57,068 nt of DNA from Gammaproteobacteria bacterium (GTDB lineage Bacteria > Pseudomonadota > Gammaproteobacteria > Burkholderiales > Burkholderiaceae_C). The notes below the pieces were generated by a model. The model had not been told where the DNA came from. It did not search any database and worked only from the letters and a program-made list of their open reading frames with translations. Below are positions 32,541 through 40,720 of the stretch, piece after piece (within the stretch, counting starts at the first letter, position 1; each line of letters begins with the position of its first letter). The stretch covers positions 1-57,068 of the forward strand of contig JAHJOG010000270.1 of the NCBI GenBank assembly GCA_018820395.1, given 5' to 3'. Both the position numbers and the translations under genes were made by a program.

Positions 32541-33236
32541 ATGATCGACAAGATCGCGCGCTCGGTCGCCGACGCCATGGCCGGCATCCAGGATGGTGCG
32601 ACGGTGCTCATCGGCGGCTTCGGCACCGCGGGCATTCCCGGCGAACTCATCGACGGCCTGATCGAGCAGGGCGCCCGCGACCTGACCGTGGTCAACAACA
32701 ATGCCGGCAACGGCGAAACGGGCCTGGCGGCGCTGCTCAAGGCGGGGCGCGTGCGCAAGATCATCTGCAGCTTTCCGCGCCAGGCCGACAGCCAGGTGTT
32801 CGACGGCCTGTACCGTTCAGGCAAGCTCGAACTCGAACTGGTGCCGCAGGGCAACCTGGCCGAGCGCATCCGCGCGGCCGGCGCGGGCGTGGGGGCCTTC
32901 TTCTGTCCCACGGGCTACGGCACCGAGCTGGCCGGCGACCGCGAAACGCGCGAAATCGACGGCAAGCAGTACGTGCTCGAATACCCCATCCGCGGCGACG
33001 TGGCTCTCATCAAGGCCGAGCAAGGCGACCGCTGGGGCAATCTCACCTACCGGATGGCGGCGCGCAATTTCGGTCCGGTGATGGCCATGGCCTCCGCCCG
33101 CACGATCGCGACCGTGCACGAGATCGTCGAGCTGGGCCAGATGGACCCGGAGGCCATCGTCACGCCCGGCATCTTCGTTCACCAGGTCGTCAAGATCGAT
33201 CGCGTCGCCACCCAGGCCGGCGGCTTCAAACAGTGA
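32541..33236 (+). CDS. pcaI: 3-oxoadipate CoA-transferase subunit A
   Basis: Subunit of 231 residues that, with PcaJ, moves CoA from succinyl-CoA to 3-oxoadipate, the penultimate step of the protocatechuate pathway. The glycine-rich VLIGGFGTAGIPGELIDGL and LTVVNNNAGNGETGLAAL are CoA-transferase family I features; NEY-like EYPIRGDVALIKAEQGDRWGNL follows. Good spacing from GGAGAC seven bases upstream of ATG 32541. It is the first gene of pcaIJF. Confidence 0.95.
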   Translation: MIDKIARSVADAMAGIQDGATVLIGGFGTAGIPGELIDGLIEQGARDLTVVNNNAGNGETGLAALLKAGRVRKIICSFPRQADSQVFDGLYRSGKLELELVPQGNLAERIRAAGAGVGAFFCPTGYGTELAGDRETREIDGKQYVLEYPIRGDVALIKAEQGDRWGNLTYRMAARNFGPVMAMASARTIATVHEIVELGQMDPEAIVTPGIFVHQVVKIDRVATQAGGFKQ

Positions 33237-33247
33237 GGGAGCCCGAC

Positions 33248-33895
33248 ATGACTGCAAGCTATCAACGCCGCACCAAGGACCAGTTGGCCGCCCGTGTCGC
33301 ACAGGACATCTTCGACGGCGCGGTGGTCAACCTGGGCATCGGCCAGCCGACGCTGGTCGCCAACCATCTGCCCGCCGGCCGCGAGATCATCCTGCACAGC
33401 GAGAACGGCATCCTCGGCATGGGCCCGGCGCCGGCCAAGGGCAGCGAAGACTACGACCTCATCAACGCCGGCAAGCAGCCGGTGACGCTGCTGCCCGGCG
33501 GTGCCTTCTTCCACCATGCCGACAGCTTCGCGATGATGCGCGGCGGCCACCTCGACATCTGCGTGCTCGGCGCCTTCCAGGTCTCTGCCACGGGCGACCT
33601 GGCCAACTGGAGCACGGGCGAAGCGGGCGCGATTCCCGCGGTGGGCGGTGCGATGGACCTCGCCATCGGCGCCAAGCAGACGTGGGTCATGATGGATCTG
33701 CTCACCAAGAAGGGCGAAAGCAAGATCGTCGACCGATGCACCTACCCGCTCACCGGCATCGCCTGCGTGAAGCGCGTGTATGCCGACCTGGCCACGCTCG
33801 AATGCACGCCGGCGGGCCTGAAGCTCGTGGACAAGGTGGAAGGCCTCGAACACGACGAACTCGAAAGACTGCTCGGCCTGCCCGTGGCCGCCTGA
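33248..33895 (+). CDS. pcaJ: 3-oxoadipate CoA-transferase subunit B
   Basis: Catalytic partner of PcaI, 215 residues. The active-site glutamate lies in LHSENGILGMGP (SENG motif), which carries the gamma-glutamyl-CoA intermediate. VNLGIGQPTLVANHLPAGR and WMMMD-like TWVMMDLLTKKGESKIV are family blocks. I start at ATG 33248, with GGGAG upstream and 11 bases after the pcaI stop; a GTG at 33233 overlaps pcaI and is an alternative. Confidence 0.94.
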   Translation: MTASYQRRTKDQLAARVAQDIFDGAVVNLGIGQPTLVANHLPAGREIILHSENGILGMGPAPAKGSEDYDLINAGKQPVTLLPGGAFFHHADSFAMMRGGHLDICVLGAFQVSATGDLANWSTGEAGAIPAVGGAMDLAIGAKQTWVMMDLLTKKGESKIVDRCTYPLTGIACVKRVYADLATLECTPAGLKLVDKVEGLEHDELERLLGLPVAA

Positions 33896-33944
33896 GCCCC
33901 AGTCGATCTCTCACCTTCATCATTCATTTCGAAGAAAGCCGGAC

Positions 33945-35147
33945 ATGAACCAAGCCTTCATCTGCGACGCCGTGCGCACTCCCTTCGGCCGCTACGGCGG
34001 CTCCCTCTCCAGCGTGCGGGCCGACGACCTCGGTGCGGTGCCGCTGCGCGCGCTCATGGAACGCAACCGCGACGTCGATTGGCAGGCCGTGAGCGACGTG
34101 CTCTACGGCTGCGCCAACCAGGCCGGCGAAGACAACCGCAACGTGGCCCGCATGTCCGCATTGCTGGCCGGCTTGCCGGTCGAATTGGGCGGCGCCACCA
34201 TCAACCGGCTGTGCGGTTCGGGGCTCGATGCCGTGGGCAGCGCCGCGCGCGCGATCAAGGCTGGGGAAGCCGGACTGATGATTGCCGGCGGCGTGGAAAG
34301 CATGAGCCGCGCGCCCTTCGTCATGCCCAAGGCCGAGAGCGCCTTCAGTCGCGCCAACGCGGTGTACGACACGACCATCGGCTGGCGCTTCGTCAACAAG
34401 CAGATGAAGGCGCAGTACGGGATCGACTCCATGCCGGAGACGGCCGAGAACGTCGCCACCGACTACAAGATCGAGCGCGAGGCCCAGGACCGCATGGCGC
34501 TGGCGTCGCAGCAGCGTGCCGTCGCCTCGCAGAAGTCGGGCTTCTTCGACGCCGAGATCGTGCCGGTGAGCGTGCCGCAGAAAAAGGGCGATCCGCTCGT
34601 CGTCGACAAGGACGAGCATCCGCGCGACACCAGCCTCGAGGCGCTGGCCAAGCTCAAGGGCGTGGTGCGGCCCGACGGCACGGTCACGGCGGGCAATGCC
34701 AGCGGCGTGAACGACGGCGCAGCGGCGCTGCTCCTGGCCGACGAGGCGAGCGCCGCGAAATACGGCCTCACCCCGCGCGCCCGCGTGGTCGGCATGGCCA
34801 CGGCCGGCGTGCCGCCGCGCGTGATGGGCATCGGCCCCGCGCCGGCCACCGAAAAGGTGCTGAAGCTCACGGGGCTCAAGCTCGACCAGATCGACGTCAT
34901 CGAACTCAACGAGGCCTTCGCCGCCCAGGGCCTGGCGGTGTTGCGCCTGCTCGGTCTGAAGGACGACGACGCGCGCGTCAACATCAACGGCGGCGCGATT
35001 GCGCTGGGCCACCCTCTGGGCGCCAGCGGTGCGCGTCTTGCGACGACGGCCGTCAACCAGTTGCACAAGGGCGGCGGGCGCTATGCGCTGTGCACCATGT
35101 GCATCGGGGTGGGGCAGGGCATCGCGGTGATCCTCGAGCGGGTGTAG
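33945..35147 (+). CDS. pcaF: 3-oxoadipyl-CoA thiolase
   Basis: Thiolase of 400 residues that splits 3-oxoadipyl-CoA to succinyl-CoA and acetyl-CoA. The nucleophile Cys is in INRLCGSGLDAVGSA, the base His in GGAIALGHPLGASGAR, and the second Cys in CTMCIGVGQG. The start MNQAFICDAVRTPFGRYGGSLS matches PcaF/PaaJ. It closes pcaIJF; pcaB, pcaD and pcaC do not follow, unlike in several relatives. Confidence 0.96.
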   Translation: MNQAFICDAVRTPFGRYGGSLSSVRADDLGAVPLRALMERNRDVDWQAVSDVLYGCANQAGEDNRNVARMSALLAGLPVELGGATINRLCGSGLDAVGSAARAIKAGEAGLMIAGGVESMSRAPFVMPKAESAFSRANAVYDTTIGWRFVNKQMKAQYGIDSMPETAENVATDYKIEREAQDRMALASQQRAVASQKSGFFDAEIVPVSVPQKKGDPLVVDKDEHPRDTSLEALAKLKGVVRPDGTVTAGNASGVNDGAAALLLADEASAAKYGLTPRARVVGMATAGVPPRVMGIGPAPATEKVLKLTGLKLDQIDVIELNEAFAAQGLAVLRLLGLKDDDARVNINGGAIALGHPLGASGARLATTAVNQLHKGGGRYALCTMCIGVGQGIAVILERV

Positions 35148-35157
35148 CCACAGGGTT

Positions 35158-36105
35158 TCAACCCGGTGTGGCCGGCCCGTCCGCGCGCCAGACCTGCATG
35201 GCGGCCGCCAGGTCTTCGAGCGCGCTGCCGACGGCCTTGAACACCGTGCGCTCATCCGGGCTGCGTCGGCCAGTGCGCTCGCCGCGACACAGTTGCGCGA
35301 GCGTGGCTTGCACGGCGTCGGCCCGCAGCGTGCCGGCGGCGACCGCATCGAGCAGGTCACCGGACTTGGCCAGCGCTTCGTCGGTGTCGACGAACACGCG
35401 CGCCCCCGCGAAGCAGGCCGGGTCGGCTTCTCTCGTGTCGGGCGTGAAGCTGCCGATGAGATCCAGGTGAGAGCCCGGCTGGAGCCAGTCGCCATGCACC
35501 AGAGGTCGCGTGGCGAGCGTGGCGCAACTCACGATGTCGGCCGACCGCACGGCGTGTTCGAGATCGACGGTGGCGTGCGCATCCCAGCCGGCCTGCTGCC
35601 AGGCTTCAGCCAGGGCGCGGGCGCCCTCGGGGCGGTGGTTCCAGACCTCGATGCGGCGCAGCTTGCGCACGCTCGCGTGGGCCGCCGGCAGCAGGCGCGC
35701 GATGCGGCCGGCACCGACGACGAGCAAGGTGGAAGCGTCCTCGCGTGCAAGCAGCGACGCGCCCAGCGCCGACGCGGCCGCCGTGCGGCGGGCGGTGATC
35801 TCGTTGCCGTCCATGTGGGCCAGCGGCACGCCGGTGTGCGCGTCGTAGAGCATGTAGCTCGCGTGCAGGCCCGGAAGGCCGCGCGCGCCGTTGCCCGGAA
35901 AGATGTTGATGGTCTTGATGCCCATGAAGCCGTGCTCGCCCCAGGCCGGCATGATGAGCACGGTGCCGCGGTCGGCACCCGCCCCCACGGCGTGCACGTG
36001 CCGTGGCGGCACCTGCGTGTCGCCGGCGAATGCGGCGCGCAGCGCGGGGACCAGGGCATCGAAGGGCAGCCGGGCGGCGATCAGGTCGGCGTCGTAAATC
36101 TTCAT
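35158..36105 (-). CDS. Ornithine cyclodeaminase/mu-crystallin family protein
   Basis: An NAD(P)-binding protein of 315 residues. DGNEITARRTAAASALGASLL is the substrate loop, TLLVVGAGRIARLLPAAHAS the dinucleotide fold, and SADIVSCATLATRPLV the later conserved block. Family members include ornithine cyclodeaminase, ketimine reductases and delta-1-pyrroline-2-carboxylate reductase. The exact substrate cannot be told. It is convergent with pcaF and divergent from the TSUP gene. Confidence 0.87.
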   Translation of the reverse strand: MKIYDADLIAARLPFDALVPALRAAFAGDTQVPPRHVHAVGAGADRGTVLIMPAWGEHGFMGIKTINIFPGNGARGLPGLHASYMLYDAHTGVPLAHMDGNEITARRTAAASALGASLLAREDASTLLVVGAGRIARLLPAAHASVRKLRRIEVWNHRPEGARALAEAWQQAGWDAHATVDLEHAVRSADIVSCATLATRPLVHGDWLQPGSHLDLIGSFTPDTREADPACFAGARVFVDTDEALAKSGDLLDAVAAGTLRADAVQATLAQLCRGERTGRRSPDERTVFKAVGSALEDLAAAMQVWRADGPATPG

Positions 36106-36161
36106 GGCCCGCGGGATTGTGCAGGGACAATCGGCCGCGCCCCCACCGATCGCTTCTTCTC

Positions 36162-36920
36162 GTGAACCTGCCCATCGTCACCGATCCCTTTTTCTATGCG
36201 GCCGCCGTGCCTGCCGTCCTGTTGCTCGGCGTGAGCAAGAGCGGATTCGGCGCCGGCTTCGGGTCGCTGGCCGTGCCGCTCATGGCGCTTGCCGTGACCG
36301 TGCCGCAGGCCGCCGCCATCCTCATGCCGGTGCTGCTGCTGATGGACCTGCTCGGGATCGCGGCTTTCCGGCGCGACTTCGACCGCGCGCTGCTGAAGTT
36401 CATGCTGCCCTTCGGCCTCCTGGGCACGCTGGTCGGCGCCTTGTTGTTTCGGCTGCTTTCGGCGCACACGGTGGCCGGCATCGTCGGCGTGTCGACGCTG
36501 CTCTTTCTGGCGCAGCGCCTGGTGTTCCCGCCACGGCCGAGCGATCCGTCTCCGTCCAGGCCGGTCGGCGCGTTGCTCACCACGCTCAGCGGCTTCACCA
36601 GCTTCATCGCGCATGCCGGTGGCCCGCCGGTCAATGCCTATGTGATCCCGCTGCGCCTCAAGCCGATGGCATTCACCGCCACCATGGCGTATTTCTTCTT
36701 CGCGGTGAATCTCAGCAAGTGGATCCCGTACGCCTGGCTGGGGCTGCTCGACCTGCAGAATCTGGCGACGTCGATGGTGCTGCTCCCGCTGGCGCCGGTC
36801 GGCGTCTGGCTGGGCGTGCGCATCGCGCGCCGCATCGACGCCACCTGGTTCTATCGGTTCATTTACGCGGGCATGTTCCTGACCGGAATCAAGCTGACAT
36901 GGGATGGGTTCATCGCATGA
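36162..36920 (+). CDS. TSUP (TauE/SafE) family permease
   Basis: Inner-membrane protein of 252 residues with about seven to eight hydrophobic helices. GVSKSGFGAGFGSLAVPLMAL is the TSUP repeat signature, repeated in degenerate form as LSGFTSFIAHAGGPPVNAYV. The family exports sulfite, sulfonates or organic acids. GTG at 36162 gives a short cytoplasmic start; no clear ribosome site is visible. The longer in-frame extension lies within the divergent gene and is rejected. Confidence 0.86.
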   Translation: MNLPIVTDPFFYAAAVPAVLLLGVSKSGFGAGFGSLAVPLMALAVTVPQAAAILMPVLLLMDLLGIAAFRRDFDRALLKFMLPFGLLGTLVGALLFRLLSAHTVAGIVGVSTLLFLAQRLVFPPRPSDPSPSRPVGALLTTLSGFTSFIAHAGGPPVNAYVIPLRLKPMAFTATMAYFFFAVNLSKWIPYAWLGLLDLQNLATSMVLLPLAPVGVWLGVRIARRIDATWFYRFIYAGMFLTGIKLTWDGFIA

Positions 36921-36996
36921 CCGAAGTCTGAACGCGGCGATGTAAGGCAAAGCACTACGATTGCGGCCCGGGGTCCGGGTAGGCAAAATTTCGGCC

Positions 36997-37215
36997 ATGT
37001 CGCTGCCCGAAACCGTCCCTGCAAAACTCGAAGATTCGGAGCTTCAGAGTCTTGCATCGCAGTGGCGGCTGAGGGCGATGCAAGGCGATCAACTGGCGCA
37101 TCGGCTGGCGCAATCGCTCGAAGCCGAGCAGCGCAGGCGCATCCGGGATTCCGGCTTGCAGCCACTTCCACCCGCGCATTCGTCCGACGCTGCGCCGTGG
37201 TGGAAGTTCTGGTAA
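36997..37215 (+). CDS. Small hypothetical protein
   Basis: A 72-residue charged protein starting MSLPETVPAKLEDSELQSL, with a helix rich in Arg/Gln/Glu (WRLRAMQGDQLAHRLAQSLE) and an aromatic end WWKFW. Aromatic, positively charged C-termini like this are common in small proteins of related Burkholderiales. No function can be assigned. It is followed 33 bases later by another small gene. Confidence 0.6.
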   Translation: MSLPETVPAKLEDSELQSLASQWRLRAMQGDQLAHRLAQSLEAEQRRRIRDSGLQPLPPAHSSDAAPWWKFW

Positions 37216-37248
37216 TCGACTCTTTCCCTTCCGTCCGCTTCTTTCGAC

Positions 37249-37617
37249 ATGGATTTCGCCATTGTTCTCGCGTTGCTGAGCCTGCTCGCCGCGACGTTTC
37301 TTTCCAACCTGCTGGCGCGCCGCCGTGACCGGCTGCGTCGAGCCGATCCGCTGACGACCGAGGTGCGCGAAATCCTCTTCGGCGAGCGCGTGTCGCCGGC
37401 ACCGCTCGGCCCGACGCTAAGCGCCGAGCACTGGGCTCATCTCGAAGCCTCCCAGCCCCGCTGGCGCCGCCCCACTTTCGAAACGTCGCGCGCCCGATAC
37501 TTCGAGGCGCGCGAGTCGTTCGTGCGGGACGAGCTCGATGGCCGGCTCTACTACCCGGACCCCCACCGCGTGACACGGGCCGCGCACGACGTGCTGCTGC
37601 TGACCGAACGGTTCTGA
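37249..37617 (+). CDS. Hypothetical membrane-anchored protein
   Basis: A 122-residue protein with one N-terminal transmembrane segment (about 3-22, FAIVLALLSLLAATFLSNLL), a basic stop-transfer (ARRRDRLRR) and a cytoplasmic domain containing HWAHLEASQPRWRRPTF and DELDGRLYYPDPHRVTRAAH. I do not recognise the family. It follows the previous small gene closely and may share its promoter. Confidence 0.6.
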   Translation: MDFAIVLALLSLLAATFLSNLLARRRDRLRRADPLTTEVREILFGERVSPAPLGPTLSAEHWAHLEASQPRWRRPTFETSRARYFEARESFVRDELDGRLYYPDPHRVTRAAHDVLLLTERF

Positions 37618-37636
37618 TCGTTTCCGGCCGCCGGGT

Positions 37637-38119
37637 CTAGCGATACACCTTCTGCATCAGCCGGATCAGCGTTTCGCGCTCTCGGGTGGTGAGCCGTGCG
37701 CTCGCATCCTGCTCCAGCTCGATCACGGTCTGTTCGGCATCCTGAACCAGCTGCACGCCGGCGGCCGTAAGGTGCAACCCGATCGCGCGCCCGTCATGCG
37801 GATGGGGCCTGCGCTCGATGAGGCCGCGCCCATCCATCGTGGAGATCAGGCTGACCAGGTTGGGCGGTTGAATGTCCAGCGTCGCGCAGAGCTGCCGGGA
37901 AGTTGCGCCCGGGTTGTGCGCCAAGAGCGAAAGCACCGAAAAGTCGACCTGCTTCAGGCCGTAGGCCGCCATGCGCTCCGAGAAAACGGTGCTGATGGCG
38001 AGCCAGGTCCGACGCGCGTTGTAGCCGACCAGGCCTTCGAGCATGCGGGTGTCGAGCGAGTCGCCCGGACGTCCGGCGGTGTTGTCCTGGGCGGAGCGTT
38101 TCTGGCGGGGGCTGTCCAT
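37637..38119 (-). CDS. MarR-family regulator (HcaR/CouR-like by context)
   Basis: A 160-residue winged-helix regulator at the end of the hydroxycinnamate operon. The DNA-binding part contains LKQVDFSVLSLLAHNPGATS, RQLCATLDIQPPNLVSLIST and MDGRGLIERRPHPHDGRAIG. MarR proteins named HcaR or CouR repress hydroxycinnamate genes and release DNA on binding hydroxycinnamoyl-CoA. Here the gene is the last of five on the reverse strand, so it may feed back on its own operon. Start at 38119 is tentative; GTG at 38170 is a longer alternative. Confidence 0.8.
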   Translation of the reverse strand: MDSPRQKRSAQDNTAGRPGDSLDTRMLEGLVGYNARRTWLAISTVFSERMAAYGLKQVDFSVLSLLAHNPGATSRQLCATLDIQPPNLVSLISTMDGRGLIERRPHPHDGRAIGLHLTAAGVQLVQDAEQTVIELEQDASARLTTRERETLIRLMQKVYR

Positions 38120-38189
38120 GGTCCGGAGGGGCTGATGCGGTGGGTGGGTCGGACGGGCGTTCTCGAACACGTTCTTCGCACGGTCGGCG

Positions 38190-39920
38190 TCAGGCCGCGA
38201 CGGTGCCGGACGCGGAGCGCTCCTCGCAGGCGCGCTTGACCATGCCCAGGCGCATGTCGAATTCGGGCAGGACCCAGCGCCGGAAGGCGGCGGCGGGCTC
38301 TTGCCAGCGCGCGTGGTCCGGCGCGGCGTGCCCGATGCGCGCCCAGGCCCAGGCCAGCATGACGATCATGACGACGCGCAGGTAGTCGTCGGCGACTTCG
38401 TAGGGCAGCGACGGGTCCGCGGCCGTGCTCATCGCGATGGTCGTCGTGAGGTATCGCAGCTGGGCCAGCCGACGCTGCACGTCGGCGTCGATCTCGCGCG
38501 AGGCGTCGAGTTCGTCGCGCAGTTCGAGCAGCGCCCGAGACATGCCCGCACCGGCGTCCGGCATCACCTTGCGCACCAGCAGGTCGATGGCCTGGATCTC
38601 GTTGGTGCCTTCGTAGATCATGGTCACGCGCGCGTCGCGCACGATCTGTTCGACGCCCCATTCGCGTACGTAGCCGTGGCCGCCGAACACCTGCAGGCAT
38701 TCGCTGGCGCCTTGGAAGGCCTGCTGGGTGCAGGCCGCCTTGAGCACGGGCGTGACCAGCGAGCACCAGCGCTGGGCGCGTTCCCTGACCGTGGGGTCGG
38801 CGTCGTGCCGTGCGACGTCGAGTTGCAGGGCGGTGCGGTACGCAATGAGCCGCGCGCCGTCGATCCACGCACGCTGCGTTAGCAGCACGCGCCGGATGGC
38901 CGGGTGCTCCGCGATCAGGTCGGCGCTTTCGGCGCCGCGGCTGGTGGGCACCGCGCCGGGGGCGCGCATCTGGCGCCTGTCGTGCGCATAGGTATCGGCC
39001 TTCTGCCAGGCCGCGTCGAGCAGGCCGATGCCCTGCAGCGCGACGTGGAGGCGGGCCGCATTCATCATGACGAACATCGCGGCCAGGCCGCGGTGCGGCT
39101 CGCCGATCAACCAGCCGGTGGCATCGTCGAACCGCAGCACGCAGGTCGGGCTGCCGTGCAGACCCATCTTTTCTTCGATGCGCTCGCACTGCACGGTGTT
39201 GAGCGCGCCGTCGGGCAGCCGCTTGGGAACCAGCACGAGCGAAAGCCCCTTGGGCCCGGCAGGCGCATCGGCGAGGCGGCACAGCACCAGGTGAACGATG
39301 TTGTCGGTGAGGTCGTGGTCGCCACCCGAGATGAAGATCTTGCCGCCCGTGACGTGGTGGCTGCCGTCGGCCTGCAGGGCGGCGCGGGTGCGCACCTGCC
39401 CCAGGTCGCTGCCTGCATGCGCCTCGGTCAGGCACATGGTGGCCAGCCATTCGCCGCTGGCGATCTTCGGCAGATAGCGTTGCTTCAAGTCATCGCTGCC
39501 GTGATGCCGCAGGCATTCGTAGGCGCCGTGCAGCAAGCCGGGCGCCATGGTGAGCCCGTGGTTGGCGGCGCTCATCCATTCGTACAGGATGGCTTCGAGC
39601 ACGGTGGGCAAGCCCTGGCCGCCATCTTCTTGCGCGGCGGACAGTGCGGGCCAGCCGGCGGCCACGAACTGTCGGTAGGCTTCCTTGAAGCCGGGCGGCG
39701 TCCGCACGGCGCCGTCGACCAGCCGGCAGCCCACCTCGTCGCCCTCGCGATTCGATGGCGCAATGATGTCGGCGACGAAGGTCGCAGCTTCGTCGAGCAC
39801 CTGCTTCTGCAGTGCATCGTCCACCTCGGAAAAGCCGGGCAGCGCATTCAGGCGCGACGTCGCGTGCAGCACCTCGCCGAGCAGGAAGCAGGCCTCGTCC
39901 GGGCGCGGCGCGTAGTTCAT
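38190..39920 (-). CDS. Acyl-CoA dehydrogenase
   Basis: Flavoprotein of 576 residues of the long, FadE5/AidB-side acyl-CoA dehydrogenase branch. It has ATMCLTEAHAGSDLGQVRTR (FAD/substrate contact), CERIEEKMGLHGSPTCVLRF, and ECLQVFGGHGYVREWGVEQIVRDARVTMIYEGTNEIQAI, the typical C-terminal signature with the catalytic Glu segment. In a hydroxycinnamate operon it could oxidise the saturated side chain of dihydroferuloyl- or phloretoyl-CoA to the cinnamoyl-CoA that enters the pathway. It lies seven bases downstream of the SDR gene. Confidence 0.9.
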   Translation of the reverse strand: MNYAPRPDEACFLLGEVLHATSRLNALPGFSEVDDALQKQVLDEAATFVADIIAPSNREGDEVGCRLVDGAVRTPPGFKEAYRQFVAAGWPALSAAQEDGGQGLPTVLEAILYEWMSAANHGLTMAPGLLHGAYECLRHHGSDDLKQRYLPKIASGEWLATMCLTEAHAGSDLGQVRTRAALQADGSHHVTGGKIFISGGDHDLTDNIVHLVLCRLADAPAGPKGLSLVLVPKRLPDGALNTVQCERIEEKMGLHGSPTCVLRFDDATGWLIGEPHRGLAAMFVMMNAARLHVALQGIGLLDAAWQKADTYAHDRRQMRAPGAVPTSRGAESADLIAEHPAIRRVLLTQRAWIDGARLIAYRTALQLDVARHDADPTVRERAQRWCSLVTPVLKAACTQQAFQGASECLQVFGGHGYVREWGVEQIVRDARVTMIYEGTNEIQAIDLLVRKVMPDAGAGMSRALLELRDELDASREIDADVQRRLAQLRYLTTTIAMSTAADPSLPYEVADDYLRVVMIVMLAWAWARIGHAAPDHARWQEPAAAFRRWVLPEFDMRLGMVKRACEERSASGTVAA

Positions 39921-39927
39921 GTCGGCG

Positions 39928-40692
39928 TCAGCGCGGAGCCATGCGCAGGGCGCCGTCGAGCCGGATGACTTCGCCGTTCAGGTGTCCGTTGGTGACGATC
40001 TGGCAGGCCAGTTCGGCGAACTCGGACGGCTTGCCGAGGCGCGGGGGAAAGGGGATCGACGCAGCGAGCGACTGCTGCACGGCCTCGGGCAGTTCCTTCA
40101 TGAGCGGGGTCGCGAACAGCCCGGGCGCCACCGTGCACACGCGGATGCCATGTTGCGCGAGGTCGCGTGCCATCGGCAGCGTCATTCCGACCAGTCCGCC
40201 CTTGGACGCGCTGTAGGCCTGCTGCCCCACCTGCCCATCGAAGGCCGCGACCGAGGCGGTGAACATCATCACGCCGCGCTCGCCCCCTTCGAGCGGCTCG
40301 AGCTTGACGCACCGGGCCGCGTAGAGCCGGCTGACGTTGTAGGCGCCGACGAGGTTGACGTTGATCACGCGCACGAAGTCCTCGAGCGGCGCCGCGTTGC
40401 CGTCCTTGCCGACGATTCGCTTCGCGCTGCCGATGCCGGCGACGTTCATCAGGATGCGCGCCTGCCCGTGCGCCTCGGCGGCCCGGTCGAGCGCCGCGGC
40501 GACGCTCTCGGCGTTGGTGATGTCGCAGACGCAGGCGATGCCGCCGATCTCTTCTGCGACCTCCTCGGCCTGGGCGGCGTTGACGTCGAGCACCGCGACC
40601 TTGGCGCCCTGGCGCGCCAGCTCGCGCGCGGTCGCTTCACCGAGACCGGAGGCGCCGCCGGTCACGAGGGCGGCTTGTCCTTGAATCTTCAT
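39928..40692 (-). CDS. SDR family dehydrogenase (3-hydroxyacyl-CoA dehydrogenase type)
   Basis: A 254-residue NAD-dependent short-chain dehydrogenase. The TGGASGLGEA cofactor motif starts at about residue 12, and the catalytic YSASKGG lies at about residue 160. GVMMFTASVAAF precedes it. The sequence resembles the type II 3-hydroxyacyl-CoA dehydrogenases (HSD17B10-like). In the beta-oxidative hydroxycinnamate route this step oxidises the 3-hydroxy-3-arylpropionyl-CoA made by the crotonase to the beta-ketoacyl-CoA. It lies 28 bases downstream of the CoA ligase. Confidence 0.87.
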   Translation of the reverse strand: MKIQGQAALVTGGASGLGEATARELARQGAKVAVLDVNAAQAEEVAEEIGGIACVCDITNAESVAAALDRAAEAHGQARILMNVAGIGSAKRIVGKDGNAAPLEDFVRVINVNLVGAYNVSRLYAARCVKLEPLEGGERGVMMFTASVAAFDGQVGQQAYSASKGGLVGMTLPMARDLAQHGIRVCTVAPGLFATPLMKELPEAVQQSLAASIPFPPRLGKPSEFAELACQIVTNGHLNGEVIRLDGALRMAPR

Positions 40693-40720
40693 GGCTCGTC
40701 TCCTGGGAAATGTCGGCTGT

